The notes: generated by a model from the letters alone, not told the origin. 49,704 nucleotides of DNA from Chloroflexota bacterium (GCA_005887995.1 VBJD01000084.1:1-49704); one strand, 5' to 3'; positions 23,983 through 32,971 are shown, numbered from the stretch's first letter. Numbers and translations: made by a program.

Positions 23983-24849
23983 GTGGAGATCGGGCTCGGC
24001 GTCGATCAGCGCCTCGGGCTGAGCGTCGCGCAGCTGCGCGACCTTGCGGGCGAGGCGCGGTCGCTCGGCTACCAGAGCCTGTGGACGAACTCCAGCCTCG
24101 ACTACGACCCGATCGCGCTGTGCATCGCCTGGCACGCCGAAGCCGGGCTGCGCACCGGCATCTCGGTCATCCCGATCGGCCGCGGTCCGGCGGAGGTCGT
24201 GGGCCTCGCGGCGCGCACCGCGCACGAGCTCACCTCGGGCACGTTCACGCTCGGCATCGGCGCCGGCAGCGTGACCGAGAGGCCGATCGCCGCGGTGCGC
24301 GGCTACATCGCTGGCATCCGCAAGGTCGCGCGCGACGTCCCACTGATCGTCGGTGCGCTCGGTCCGCAGATGCTCCACCTCGCGGCCAAACACGCGCAGG
24401 GGGCGGCGCTCAACTGGTGCACGCCGGCCCAGGTCGAATGGAGTCGATCGGAAGCGAAGACGAAGATGGTCGACTACATCCGTGTCTGCGTCGACGAAGA
24501 CCTCGCCGCGGCGCGGCGCGCGCTCGCGCAGCAGATCCTCGCGTACGCGCTTCTTGTGCGTCCGTCCGGCGCGGGCGGCTACCGGAAGCACTTCGAGCGC
24601 ATGGGCTTCGGCGACGACGTCGCGAAGCTGGAGGCGCTCAAGGCGGTCGGGAAATCGGAGGACGAGCTCATCCGCGCGATGCCCGAGCGGATGCTCACGA
24701 CGTTCGGCTATGCGGGCCGCGGCGACGGCGCGCGCGAGTGGTTCCGCGAGATGGCGCGCGGCCTCGATGTCGCGGTCGTCCGCCTGCTCACACCCCGGCC
24801 CGGCGACATGCGCCCGGTGGCCGCGGGAATGGAGGCGTTCGCTCCCTAG
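23983..24849 (+). CDS. F420-dependent LLM-class oxidoreductase (luciferase-like)
   Basis: The 288-residue protein has the TIM-barrel pattern of luciferase-like monooxygenases of the F420 type: LGVDQRLGLSVAQLRDLAGEARSLGYQSLWTNSS, TGISVIPIGRGPAEVVGLAARTAHELTSG and FTLGIGAGS. It would use F420 or FMN to reduce or oxidise an organic substrate. The GTG 23983 start follows GACAAT by six bases, another possible leaderless promoter. Its place between the two diiron-enzyme genes suggests a role in the same catabolic route. Confidence 0.8.
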   Translation: MEIGLGVDQRLGLSVAQLRDLAGEARSLGYQSLWTNSSLDYDPIALCIAWHAEAGLRTGISVIPIGRGPAEVVGLAARTAHELTSGTFTLGIGAGSVTERPIAAVRGYIAGIRKVARDVPLIVGALGPQMLHLAAKHAQGAALNWCTPAQVEWSRSEAKTKMVDYIRVCVDEDLAAARRALAQQILAYALLVRPSGAGGYRKHFERMGFGDDVAKLEALKAVGKSEDELIRAMPERMLTTFGYAGRGDGAREWFREMARGLDVAVVRLLTPRPGDMRPVAAGMEAFAP

Positions 24850-24949
24850 TCATTGCGCTCGCTTCGGCCTGCCTTCGGCGGCCCGCAGCTCGCCGCCTCG
24901 ACACCGCTCGTCGACTCGCTCGTCGCGGGTGAACCGCTCCTCGCTCCTG

Positions 24950-24961
24950 TACTTTTACGAC
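24950..24961 (+). promoter_or_regulatory. Leaderless-type promoter of PaaA-like gene (TACTTT + 6 nt)
   Basis: TACTTT at 24950-24955 is followed by TACGAC and GTG 24962. No ribosome-binding site is present. The rest of the 112-bp gap after the oxidoreductase shows nothing I can assign. Confidence 0.45.
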
Positions 24962-25684
24962 GTGGCGCAGTTCAACGACAAGGTCGACCCCAAGGACTTC
25001 CTCAAGATGCCCGACGAGTACCGCGATCTCCTCGTCCGTCTCCTCACGATCCAGGCCGATTGCGAGATCGGCGGTCCGCACATCTACGTCGACCACTGGA
25101 CGCTGCGCGCGCCAACGGTCGATGACCAGTGGCGCGTCGCGCGCATCGCCGCCGAGGAGATCGATCACTGCCGCAAGATGCTGCGGCTCCTCAAGCTCAT
25201 CGACGTCGACCGCTCGGACATCCTCGAGCGACCGCGCAGCAAGCGCGAGGTCGATGCGTTCAAGGAGGACATGCCGACGTGGGCGGACTTCGCGGCGTTC
25301 GGCTTCCTCATCGACAAGGTCGGCGAGTACCAGCTCGACGAGATGATCGGTTCGACATACGCGCCGATCGACGACGCGCTGCCGGTCATCCTGCGCGAGG
25401 AGAAGGGCCACGTGGCATACGGCGAGCAGCAACTGGAGAAGCTCGTCAAGAGCGGCGACGCGGGCCGCGCGCAGGCGCAGGCGGCCATCGACAAGTGGTA
25501 TGTCACCGGGCTCGACATGTTCGGCAAGTCGGGCTCGTCGCGCACGGAGCGCTACATCGAATGGGGACTCAAGCGGCGGACGAACGAAGAGGCACGTCAG
25601 CAGTACATCGCGGAGATGGAGCCGAAGATCGCGGCGATCGGCCTGCGCGTGCCGGACCGTCTCCAAGGCAGGAAGTACCTCTAG
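24962..25684 (+). CDS. PaaA-like diiron protein (phenylacetyl-CoA epoxidase family)
   Basis: This 240-residue protein belongs to the PaaA/PaaC ferritin-like family. Ligand motifs are IQADCEIGGPHIY (Glu), AAEEIDHCRKML (ExxH), KVGEYQLDEMIG (Glu) and LREEKGHVAYG (ExxH), so a diiron site should form. DHWTLRAPT matches the opening helix region of PaaA. It is shorter than PaaA and the partners PaaB, PaaC, PaaD and PaaE are not nearby. GTG 24962 gives the conserved N-terminus; the track ORF's longer start is in another gene. Its C-terminus leads into the CoA ligase 14 bp downstream, so it likely oxidises an aryl-CoA. Confidence 0.75.
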   Translation: MAQFNDKVDPKDFLKMPDEYRDLLVRLLTIQADCEIGGPHIYVDHWTLRAPTVDDQWRVARIAAEEIDHCRKMLRLLKLIDVDRSDILERPRSKREVDAFKEDMPTWADFAAFGFLIDKVGEYQLDEMIGSTYAPIDDALPVILREEKGHVAYGEQQLEKLVKSGDAGRAQAQAAIDKWYVTGLDMFGKSGSSRTERYIEWGLKRRTNEEARQQYIAEMEPKIAAIGLRVPDRLQGRKYL

Positions 25685-25698
25685 CCGTACAGGTCGCC

Positions 25699-27162
25699 GT
25701 GTTCAATCTCGCGTCCGCGCTACTCGATCCGCATCTCGAAGCCGGGCGCGGGTCCCGACCCGCCTTCCGCGTGCGCGGCAAGACGCTCACGTACGAAGAC
25801 ATCGCGCTCCTCGCGAACCGGGCCGCGAACGGACTCCGCGCGCGCGGGGTGCGCGCGGGGGACCGCGTCGCGCTCGTCCTGCCCGACTCGCCTGCGTTCG
25901 TCGCCACGTTCCTCGGCGCGCTACGCATCGGCGCGATCCCGGTCACCCTCTCGACGTATCTCCCTGCCGACGAGTACGCGTACTTGCTGGACGACTCGGG
26001 CGCTGCGGTCACCGTCAGCGATCCCGCGATGCCGACGGCGGTCGCGTCGCCGACGATCCCGTTTGATGAGCTCGTCTCGGGCGAGGTCGAGGACGTCGAC
26101 ACCCATCCGACCAAGCCCGAGGACCCCGCGTTCATCCAGTACTCGAGCGGAACGACGGGAAAGCCGAAGGGCGTCGTGCACATGCATAAGAACGGCGTGC
26201 AGCCGGCGAAGCTGCACGGGCGTCACGTATCCGAGGTCACCGACCGCGACGTCGTGTTCTCCGTGCCTCGCCAGTTCTTCTCGTTCGGCCTGAATAACTC
26301 GCTGCTCGTGCCGCTGTACTACGGCGCGTGCGCGATCCTCGAGCCCGAGCGCCCGACACCGCAGCGCGCGCTGGAGATCATCGCGATCGAGCGCCCGACG
26401 CTCTTCTACAACGTGCCGACCGGCTACGCGCTCATGCTCGCCGCGGCCGAGTCCGGCGCGAATGCTGACCTGTCCTCGGTGCGCCGCTGCGTCTCGGCGG
26501 GGGAGGCGCTCCCCGCGCCGATCCTCGAGCGGTGGAAGGCGCGCTTCGGACAGGAGATCCTCGACGGCATCGGATCGACCGAGATCGGACACATCTGCAT
26601 CTCGAACTTTCAGGGCCGCGTGCGTCCGGGCACATCGGGACAGCTCATCCCCGGCTACGAGGCTCGTGTGCAGCGCGCGGACGGCACCGATGCCGCCCCA
26701 GGCGAGATCGGAGACCTGCTCGTCCGCGGGCCGTCGACGGCGAAGGAGTACTGGCGCAAGCCGGAGGCGACGGCGCACACGTTCCGCGACGGCTGGGTCT
26801 TCACGGGAGATCGGTACACCCGCGACGCCGACGGCTACCTGACGTACCAGGGGCGCTCAGACGACATGCTGCGGATCAGCGGCATGTGGGTCTCGCCGCT
26901 CGAGGTCGAGAGCGTCATGCTGCGCAATCCCGCGGTACGTGAGTGTGCGGTCGTCGCGCGCGCGCGTGACGACGGCATCGCCCGACCCGTCGCGTTCGTC
27001 GTCGCACGCGACGACGCGCCGGATACCCTGGCTGCCGATCTGCTTGCGCTCGCGGAGGAGGCGCTTCCGTCATACAAACGACCGAAGTGGATCGAGCGAG
27101 TGCATGAGCTGCCGAAGACGTCGACCGGCAAGATCCAACGATTCAAGCTGCGCGGCCGATGA
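25699..27162 (+). CDS. Benzoate-CoA-ligase-like adenylate-forming enzyme
   Basis: The 487-residue protein is an acyl/aryl-CoA synthetase of the ANL superfamily. Visible motifs are A3 YSSGTTGKPKGVVHMH, A5 DGIGSTEIGH, A8 RSDDMLRISGMWVSPLEVE and A10 PKTSTGKIQRFKLR with the catalytic lysine. The QRFKLR tail and VPTGYALM region recall benzoate- and 4-hydroxybenzoate-CoA ligases, so an aromatic acid is the likely substrate, which would then feed the diiron epoxidases upstream. The track ORF begins at 25129 in a wrong frame; GTG 25699 gives MFNLASALLDPHLE. The stop overlaps the next ATG by four bases. Confidence 0.85.
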   Translation: MFNLASALLDPHLEAGRGSRPAFRVRGKTLTYEDIALLANRAANGLRARGVRAGDRVALVLPDSPAFVATFLGALRIGAIPVTLSTYLPADEYAYLLDDSGAAVTVSDPAMPTAVASPTIPFDELVSGEVEDVDTHPTKPEDPAFIQYSSGTTGKPKGVVHMHKNGVQPAKLHGRHVSEVTDRDVVFSVPRQFFSFGLNNSLLVPLYYGACAILEPERPTPQRALEIIAIERPTLFYNVPTGYALMLAAAESGANADLSSVRRCVSAGEALPAPILERWKARFGQEILDGIGSTEIGHICISNFQGRVRPGTSGQLIPGYEARVQRADGTDAAPGEIGDLLVRGPSTAKEYWRKPEATAHTFRDGWVFTGDRYTRDADGYLTYQGRSDDMLRISGMWVSPLEVESVMLRNPAVRECAVVARARDDGIARPVAFVVARDDAPDTLAADLLALAEEALPSYKRPKWIERVHELPKTSTGKIQRFKLRGR

Positions 27163-27623
27163 GCGAACACATCATCCGCTTCACGGTGAACGGCGTGCGG
27201 CGCGAGCAACACGTCGCGGCGCAGCGCCGTCTCATCGACGTCCTGCGTGACGACTGCGGCCTCACCGGCACGAAGGAAGGCTGCTCGGTCGGCATCTGCG
27301 GCGCGTGCAGCGTGCTCGTCGACGGCGAGGTCATCTCGTCCTGCCTCTTACCCGCGACGTATGCGGACGGTACGACGATCACGACCATCGAAGGGCTCGC
27401 GCGGGGCGGCGAACTGACGCCGCTGCAGGATGCGTTCATCACCGAGGGCGGCTTCCAGTGCGGGATCTGCACGCCCGGCCAGCTCATCACCGCGACGGCG
27501 CTGCTCGCCGCGCATCCGCGCCCGACCGACACGCAGATCGACGAGTGGATGACCAGCAATCTCTGCCGCTGTACGGGCTATCACGGCATCAGGCGGGCGA
27601 TCCACAAGGCGGCGGTCACGTGA
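27159..27623 (+). CDS. Molybdenum hydroxylase small subunit, 2x[2Fe-2S] (CoxS-like)
   Basis: This 154-residue electron-transfer subunit binds two [2Fe-2S] clusters. The plant-type cluster ligands are C42, C47, C50 and C62 (GCSVGICGAC...C) and the second set is C101, C104, C136 and C138 (CGICTPGQ, CRCTGY). It passes electrons from the molybdenum site to the FAD subunit. ATG 27159 overlaps the ligase stop (ATGA), so the Mo hydroxylase operon continues the ligase operon. Confidence 0.93.
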   Translation: MSEHIIRFTVNGVRREQHVAAQRRLIDVLRDDCGLTGTKEGCSVGICGACSVLVDGEVISSCLLPATYADGTTITTIEGLARGGELTPLQDAFITEGGFQCGICTPGQLITATALLAAHPRPTDTQIDEWMTSNLCRCTGYHGIRRAIHKAAVT

Positions 27624-28468
27624 ACGGTTTCACCTACCACGAGCCGACGACATGGCCGGCAGCGCAGGATCTCATCGCTCGAGAACCGGATGCGACGATG
27701 CTGGCCGGCGGGACCGCGTTCACGTTGCTCCTGCGTCAAGGGCTGATCAGGCCGACGACCGTCGTGTCGCTCCGCCGCATCTCCGGCGCGAACAGGATCC
27801 TTGCTGACTCACACGGCGGTCTATGGATCGGGGCGATGGCCACGCATTCGACTGTCGTTCGATCGCCCGAGGTACGGCGGAACTGGCCCGAATTCGCCGA
27901 CGCTGCCGCGACGGTCGCGACGCTGCGCATCCGCAACCAGGCGACGATCGGCGGTAGCGTCGCGCACGCCGATCCCGCGTCGGACGTGCCGGTCATGCTC
28001 GCCGCGCTCGACGCGCAGGTGATCGTCCGCAAGCCGAACGCCGCCCCGCGGGTTCCGATCGACCAGCTCTTCATCGACACGTTCACGACCTCACTCGCGC
28101 CGGGCGAATTCATCGAGTCGATACAGATCGCCGGCAGGGGGCCGAACACACGGGCCGTCTATCTGAAGTACACGCCGCGGAGCGTGGACGACTACGCGAC
28201 CGTATCGGTCGCGGCTCGCGCCGAGGTCGAGGAAGGCAGGCTGCGCGCGCCGCGCATCTTCCTTGGCGCCGTCGGCGGCCGTCCAATGCGCGCGATGTCC
28301 GTCGAGGCCGCACTCGGCGACGGCACGGAAGCGCGCGCTTTCGCGGACGCGGCCGCGCTCGTCCGCTCCGACATCGACCCCATCGATGACGTGCGCGGCT
28401 CGGCAGAGTACAAACGTGAGATGGCCCGCGTCTTCGTGGAGCGCGCGTTGCGGACGCTCGTCGCATGA
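27620..28468 (+). CDS. Molybdenum hydroxylase FAD-binding subunit (CoxM-like)
   Basis: The 282-residue protein has the FAD motifs of the family: MLAGGTAFTLLLRQG and TIGGSVAHADPASD, followed by a C-terminal CO-dehydrogenase-flavoprotein domain (YLKYTPRSVDDYATVSVAARA). GTG 27620 overlaps the small subunit's stop; the track ORF's earlier start is out of frame. It lacks the Cys-rich insert of 4-hydroxybenzoyl-CoA reductase's FAD subunit, so that enzyme is unlikely. Confidence 0.92.
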   Translation: MNGFTYHEPTTWPAAQDLIAREPDATMLAGGTAFTLLLRQGLIRPTTVVSLRRISGANRILADSHGGLWIGAMATHSTVVRSPEVRRNWPEFADAAATVATLRIRNQATIGGSVAHADPASDVPVMLAALDAQVIVRKPNAAPRVPIDQLFIDTFTTSLAPGEFIESIQIAGRGPNTRAVYLKYTPRSVDDYATVSVAARAEVEEGRLRAPRIFLGAVGGRPMRAMSVEAALGDGTEARAFADAAALVRSDIDPIDDVRGSAEYKREMARVFVERALRTLVA

Positions 28469-28911
28469 AGCTGTCGCACAGCTCGACCGTGTCCGCGCCG
28501 GCCGAGCGCGTGTGGTCGGTCGTCATGAACGTCCCGACCGCGGCGCGATGCGTGCCCGGCGTCGCGGCGGTCGACCCGCTCGGGCCCGACAAGTACAAGG
28601 GCAGCCTGCTCGTGCAGATCGGCCCGGTCCGGCTGGTCCTCGACGGTGAGATCGTGATCGTGTCGCGCGACGACGGGACGCACAAGGCGGCGTTCCGCGC
28701 CGACGCAAAGGACACGCGGCTCGGCGGCACGGTGCGCGCGACGATAGACGTCGCGCTGAAGGACGTCGCCAGCGGCTGCGAGATGCGCATCGACGGCGAT
28801 GTGCAGATCGCCGGCCGCATCGGCGAGTTCGGACAGCCCGTGATCCAGCGCAAATCCGATCAGCTGCTCGCGCAGTTCGCGCAGTGCCTCGGACGGACGG
28901 CCACGGGGTGA
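28465..28911 (+). CDS. CoxG-like SRPBCC protein
   Basis: This 148-residue protein has the CoxG/SRPBCC pattern: LSHSSTVSAPAERVWSVVMNVP near the N-terminus, CVPGV, then the CoxG region GSLLVQIGPVRLVLDG and a C-terminal IGEFGQPVIQRKSDQLLAQFAQCL helix. CoxG proteins help membrane attachment or maturation of molybdenum hydroxylases. It overlaps the FAD-subunit stop (ATGA) and sits before the large subunit in the operon. Confidence 0.88.
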   Translation: MKLSHSSTVSAPAERVWSVVMNVPTAARCVPGVAAVDPLGPDKYKGSLLVQIGPVRLVLDGEIVIVSRDDGTHKAAFRADAKDTRLGGTVRATIDVALKDVASGCEMRIDGDVQIAGRIGEFGQPVIQRKSDQLLAQFAQCLGRTATG

Positions 28912-31109
28912 TCGAGGGCGACGCCGCGACGAGCGCGCCGGCGGGCGCGCGCACGTCGACCGACGTCTTCGCGACGCCGGAGCGGCGCGTCGAGGGGCAC
29001 GGCAAGGTCACCGGTGCCGCGGACTTCGCGGCGGATATCAAGCGCGACGGGATGCTGCACGTCGCCTTCGTTGGAAGCCCGTATCCGCACGCGCTCGTGC
29101 GCCGTGTCGACGTGTCCGGGGCGCGCACCGCGCCGGGTGTCCGCGCGGTGCTCGCCGGCGCGGACGTGCGGCCCGCGCGGTTCGGCCGGCGTCTTCAGGA
29201 CTGGCCGGTGCTCGCCTGGGATCGCGTGCGATTCATCGGCGACCGCGTCGCTGCGGTCGCGGCCGACACGCTGGAGCACGCTGAGGCCGCGGCCGCGCTC
29301 GTCGACGTCGAGTACGAAGAGCAGCCGGCGATCTTCGACGCCGAGGCGGCGCTTGCCGACGGTGCGCCGGTGCTGCATCCCGATGCCGCCGACTACGCGG
29401 TCGTCGCACGTCGCGGGGAGCAGGTGAAGCGATCGCCGGTGCCGCATCCGAACCTGCAGGGCCACGAGGTCCACGAACACGGCGATGTTGCCGGCGGATT
29501 CGCGAAGGCTGCGCGGATCTTCGAACACACTTTCCGCGTGCCGCCAGTCCATCAGGCGTACATCGAGCCGCGTGCGGCCTTGGTGTGGATCGAGGGCGAC
29601 GTCACGCACGTCGTAAGCACGAACAAGGCGCCGTTCTCGCTGCGCGAGCAGATGGCGCAGACGCTCGACCTGCCGGCGGAGTCGATCGTCGTGCATACGC
29701 CGCACGTCGGCGGCGACTTCGGCGGGAAAGGCCTCTCGCTCGACGAGCACGCGCTCGTCTTCCTCGCGCGCGCCACGAAGCAGCCGGTGCGCTCGCTGCT
29801 CCGGTACGCCGACGAGCTGCAGATCTCGAATACGCGGCACGGCGCGGTGATCCATCTCCGCACGGGGATCGATCGCGACGGCCGCATCACCGCCCACGAG
29901 TCGCGAGTCATCTTCGATGGCGGCGCGTATGCGGCGGGCAAGCCGGTGAACTCGCTCATGCCCGGCGACGCGATGCTCACCCTCGCCGGCTATCACGTCC
30001 CGGCTGCGCGCGTGGAGGCGTCGGCCGTGTACACGAACCATCTACCGGCCGGGCACGATCGCGCGCCGGGCCAGCCGCAGAACTCGTTCGCCGCCGAGTC
30101 GCACATCGACCTCATCGCGCGGGAGCTCGGCATCGATCCGCTCGACTTCCGCGAACGAAACGCCATCCGCGCCGGACAGATCGACATCCACGGGGACCAG
30201 TGGCACGCATCGGAGGTCCCGCGCGTGCTCGCGACGCTGCGGCGCGAGGCGAAATGGGATGCGCCGCTCGCGAGTTCGCACCCTAGTTCTGCTCAGGGAC
30301 GCGGGCGCGGCGTCGCGCTCGGCGTTCGCCACGTCGGTCGCGGGAAGACGAGCATGGAGCTGACGCTGGGGCCCGACGGCTCGGTGGAGGTGAAGACCGG
30401 TGCGCCCGACCAGGGCGGCGGCGCGCACACGATGATCCAGCGCGTCGTCGCGCGCGAACTCGATCTCGGTCCGGAGCGAGTTCGCATCGAGCAGCTCGAT
30501 ACGGCGACGTCGCCCGTCGATCCCGGCGTCGGCGGCAGCCGGGTCACGCCGGTGCACGGCAACGCCGCACTCGACGGGGCGCGGAAGATCAAGGCGGCGC
30601 TCGCCGAGGGCCGCGCCGCGCCGATCACCGTGACCGGTACCGCGGAGCAGCAACAGCACATGTACGGCGCGTACGCGTACGCCATCGAGGTCGAGCTCGA
30701 TCGCGAGACCGGCGCGTTCAAGATCACCGACGCCACGCTCGTCGCCGACGTCGGCACGGTCATCAACCCTGTCGCCGTTCGTGGTCAGCTCGAGGGGGGC
30801 TTCGCCTTCGGCCTCGGTCAGGCGGCGATGGAGGAGCTCGTCATCGACGACGGCCGCGTGGTGACGGCGAACCTCGGCGATTACAAGATCCCGACGATCG
30901 GCGATGTGCCGAAGCTGCGCCTCGTGCTCATCACCGACGCGCCGGGCCCGGGACCGTTCGGCGCGAAGTCCGTGGGAGAGCTCGCGAACGCTGCGATCAC
31001 CGGTGCGGTCGCCAACGCCGTCGCGAATGCGGGCGCGCGGGTCTATTCCTTGCCGATCACCGCGGAAAAGGTGTTCGCCGAGCTACATCAGGGGCACTCA
31101 CCCGCATAG
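28908..31109 (+). CDS. Molybdenum hydroxylase large (Mo-cofactor) subunit
   Basis: The 733-residue protein is a xanthine-oxidase-family large subunit. It has RRVEGHGKVTGAADFAADI, HVGGDFGGKG, RAPGQPQNSFAAESHIDLIA, GAPDQGGGAHTMIQRVV and the C-terminal GAKSVGELANAAITGA with the catalytic Glu. The AYRCSFR loop of form I CO dehydrogenase is not present, so this is an organic-substrate hydroxylase of unknown substrate. I chose GTG 28908, giving the usual four-base overlap with CoxG, over the track's GTG 28884. The C-terminus overlaps the convergent lipoprotein gene by 22 bp. Confidence 0.9.
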   Translation: MIEGDAATSAPAGARTSTDVFATPERRVEGHGKVTGAADFAADIKRDGMLHVAFVGSPYPHALVRRVDVSGARTAPGVRAVLAGADVRPARFGRRLQDWPVLAWDRVRFIGDRVAAVAADTLEHAEAAAALVDVEYEEQPAIFDAEAALADGAPVLHPDAADYAVVARRGEQVKRSPVPHPNLQGHEVHEHGDVAGGFAKAARIFEHTFRVPPVHQAYIEPRAALVWIEGDVTHVVSTNKAPFSLREQMAQTLDLPAESIVVHTPHVGGDFGGKGLSLDEHALVFLARATKQPVRSLLRYADELQISNTRHGAVIHLRTGIDRDGRITAHESRVIFDGGAYAAGKPVNSLMPGDAMLTLAGYHVPAARVEASAVYTNHLPAGHDRAPGQPQNSFAAESHIDLIARELGIDPLDFRERNAIRAGQIDIHGDQWHASEVPRVLATLRREAKWDAPLASSHPSSAQGRGRGVALGVRHVGRGKTSMELTLGPDGSVEVKTGAPDQGGGAHTMIQRVVARELDLGPERVRIEQLDTATSPVDPGVGGSRVTPVHGNAALDGARKIKAALAEGRAAPITVTGTAEQQQHMYGAYAYAIEVELDRETGAFKITDATLVADVGTVINPVAVRGQLEGGFAFGLGQAAMEELVIDDGRVVTANLGDYKIPTIGDVPKLRLVLITDAPGPGPFGAKSVGELANAAITGAVANAVANAGARVYSLPITAEKVFAELHQGHSPA

Positions 31110-32173
31110 GTCGTGTTCCCGAATTCCTGGAACGTGATCGGCTGCTTTACGAGCTGATAGGTCACGGCGATGTTCATCTCGACGTCAAAACCCGACTTCG
31201 ACAGGCAGCCCGACCCGTATCCGGGCTTGATGCGCTCGATGAGCTTCACCACGAGCGCCTTGTCGAGCCCCGCGAACTGCTCCGCCGTCTTGCTGTTGCC
31301 GAGGATCACGTCCGCCAGCGCCGATGCCGCGCTCGTCTTGATGAGGTCGAGCGCCTTCTTGTGCGCGTTCACCATGCGCTTCACGAGGTCGGGCTTCGCC
31401 GCGATCACGTCCTCGCGCGTCATGAGACCGAGCGCGAGCGCGTGGTCGGATCCGGTCCACTCCTGATGTGACTTCGGGTCCCAGATCGGGACGAGCGCGT
31501 AGCCGGCGTTCGTCTCGAGCACGCGACTGGTGATCGGCTCCCAACCCGCGATCGCGTCGACCTTGCCGCTCTGCAGCGCGGTGTAGATCGCTGCGGGGTC
31601 GCCGCCGAGGTTTACCAGGCTCACGTCCTTGTCCGGCGTGAGCCCGGCTTTCTTCAGGTACACGTTCGCCATGGCCCATGAGCCGGACCCAGCGCCGGTG
31701 ACGCCGACGTTCTTCCCCTTGAGGTCCGCGACCGCCTTCACGGAATCCTTCAGCTGCGTGCGCACGAGCAGGCTGAAGATCTCGCGGTCGTAGGTCGCGA
31801 CCACCATCTTCCATGGTGACCCCGCGATGCGCGCGATCGGATCGTGCACGAATGCGAAGAGTCCGAAGTCGTACTCCTTCGCGATCATCGCCGCCCGCAG
31901 TGTGCTGCTCGATCCGAGCACGAAGTCCGTCACCTCGATGTTCTCCTCACCGAAGTAGTCCTTCGCGTACGCGATGAGGCTGGCGAGATTCAGCTCCGTG
32001 GAGACGACACTCGGCAGCTTGACCTGATCCTTCGGCGGCCTTGGTGTCGCCGATGCCGCGGCGGCGCTCGTGCCGGCCGACCCAGTGGCCGAGGGCGTGC
32101 CCGTGCCGCCGCACGACGCGACGAGCAGGGCGGCGATGACGAGCAATGACGCGATGCGAGCGGAATGATGCAT
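31088..32173 (-). CDS. NitT/TauT-type substrate-binding lipoprotein (NMT1/SsuA-like)
   Basis: This 361-residue protein starts at ATG 32173, six bases after AAGGAGG. A lipoprotein signal ends LVASC, followed by an Ala/Thr linker, and the mature domain has the NMT1 pattern: DFVLGSSSTLRAAMIAKEYDFG, ADLKGKNVGVTGAGSGSW, GKVDAIAGWEPI. It should bind a small organic anion for the permease and ATPase encoded just upstream (32189-33738). The ligand is unknown; phthalate-, taurine- and nitrate-type ligands are all precedents. Confidence 0.9.
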   Translation of the reverse strand: MHHSARIASLLVIAALLVASCGGTGTPSATGSAGTSAAAASATPRPPKDQVKLPSVVSTELNLASLIAYAKDYFGEENIEVTDFVLGSSSTLRAAMIAKEYDFGLFAFVHDPIARIAGSPWKMVVATYDREIFSLLVRTQLKDSVKAVADLKGKNVGVTGAGSGSWAMANVYLKKAGLTPDKDVSLVNLGGDPAAIYTALQSGKVDAIAGWEPITSRVLETNAGYALVPIWDPKSHQEWTGSDHALALGLMTREDVIAAKPDLVKRMVNAHKKALDLIKTSAASALADVILGNSKTAEQFAGLDKALVVKLIERIKPGYGSGCLSKSGFDVEMNIAVTYQLVKQPITFQEFGNTTYAGECP

Positions 32174-32188
32174 GACCAGCCTCCTTTT

Positions 32189-32971
32189 TCATGATGCGAG
32201 GATCGCGGTGGGGCGCCAGCGTAGGAGGCGGTCCTCCACACGCTTGGCGATCTCGACGAGGACGACGGCGATGGCCATGAGGAGCAACAGGATTGCGTAC
32301 GTGCGGTTCGTATCGAGCAGGCCGGCGCTGATCACCATGCGGTAACCGAGCCCGGACGTCGATCCGACGAACTCGCCGACGACGGCGCCGGACAGGGCGA
32401 AGCTGACGCTCGTGCGAAGGGCCGCGAAGATCCATGCGAAGACCGAGGGCAGCACGACGTAGCGGGCGAGGTCCCATCGATCGCCACCCATGACGCGGAG
32501 GGCCTTCACGAGCTCCGGGTCGACCGAGCGGATGCCGAGGTACGTGTTGAAGAAGATGACGAAGAACACCGTGAACAAGGAGAGGAAGATCTTCGAAGCG
32601 ATCCCCAGGCCGAACGCGATGATCAGCACTGGCGCGAGCGCGATCCGTGGCAACGAGTTGAACGCCACGAGCACCGGTTCGACGGTCTCCGCGAGCGGTC
32701 GCAGGTAGCCGAGGAGCAGCCCGAAGACCACACCGCCGCCGATCCCGAGTAGGAGGCCGATCGTCGCCTCCTGCAGCGTGACCGTGACGTCTTTCACGAG
32801 CAGGCCCGACGCCGAATAGCGAGCGATCTCCTGGAGCGCCGCGGAGGGCCGCGCGACGATGATCGGATCGAGGATCGCTGGCAGCCCGAGCCCACCGGTG
32901 AGCGCTTCCCAAAGGAGCAACAACGCTCCGACGAAAGCCAGGCGCCGCGAGACGAGACTGAGCGTCCTCAC
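32189..32971 (-). CDS. NitT/TauT-type ABC transporter permease
   Basis: The 260-residue inner-membrane protein has six likely helices and the SsuC/TauC signature around ALRVMGGDRWDLARYVVLPS (EAA loop), with IALAPVLIIAFGLGIASKI and GLGYRMVISAG. It forms the channel of the importer whose ATPase overlaps it by four bases (GTGA) and whose binding protein follows 15 bp downstream. Confidence 0.93.
   Translation of the reverse strand: MRTLSLVSRRLAFVGALLLLWEALTGGLGLPAILDPIIVARPSAALQEIARYSASGLLVKDVTVTLQEATIGLLLGIGGGVVFGLLLGYLRPLAETVEPVLVAFNSLPRIALAPVLIIAFGLGIASKIFLSLFTVFFVIFFNTYLGIRSVDPELVKALRVMGGDRWDLARYVVLPSVFAWIFAALRTSVSFALSGAVVGEFVGSTSGLGYRMVISAGLLDTNRTYAILLLLMAIAVVLVEIAKRVEDRLLRWRPTAILAS

Noticed and set aside
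28908-31109. Aerobic CO dehydrogenase (form I CoxL)
   Set aside because: The Cox-like gene order suggested it, but the AYRCSFR active-site loop is absent.
27159-31109. 4-hydroxybenzoyl-CoA reductase
   Set aside because: The aryl-CoA ligase context suggested it, but the FAD subunit has no Cys-rich insert for the extra [4Fe-4S] cluster.
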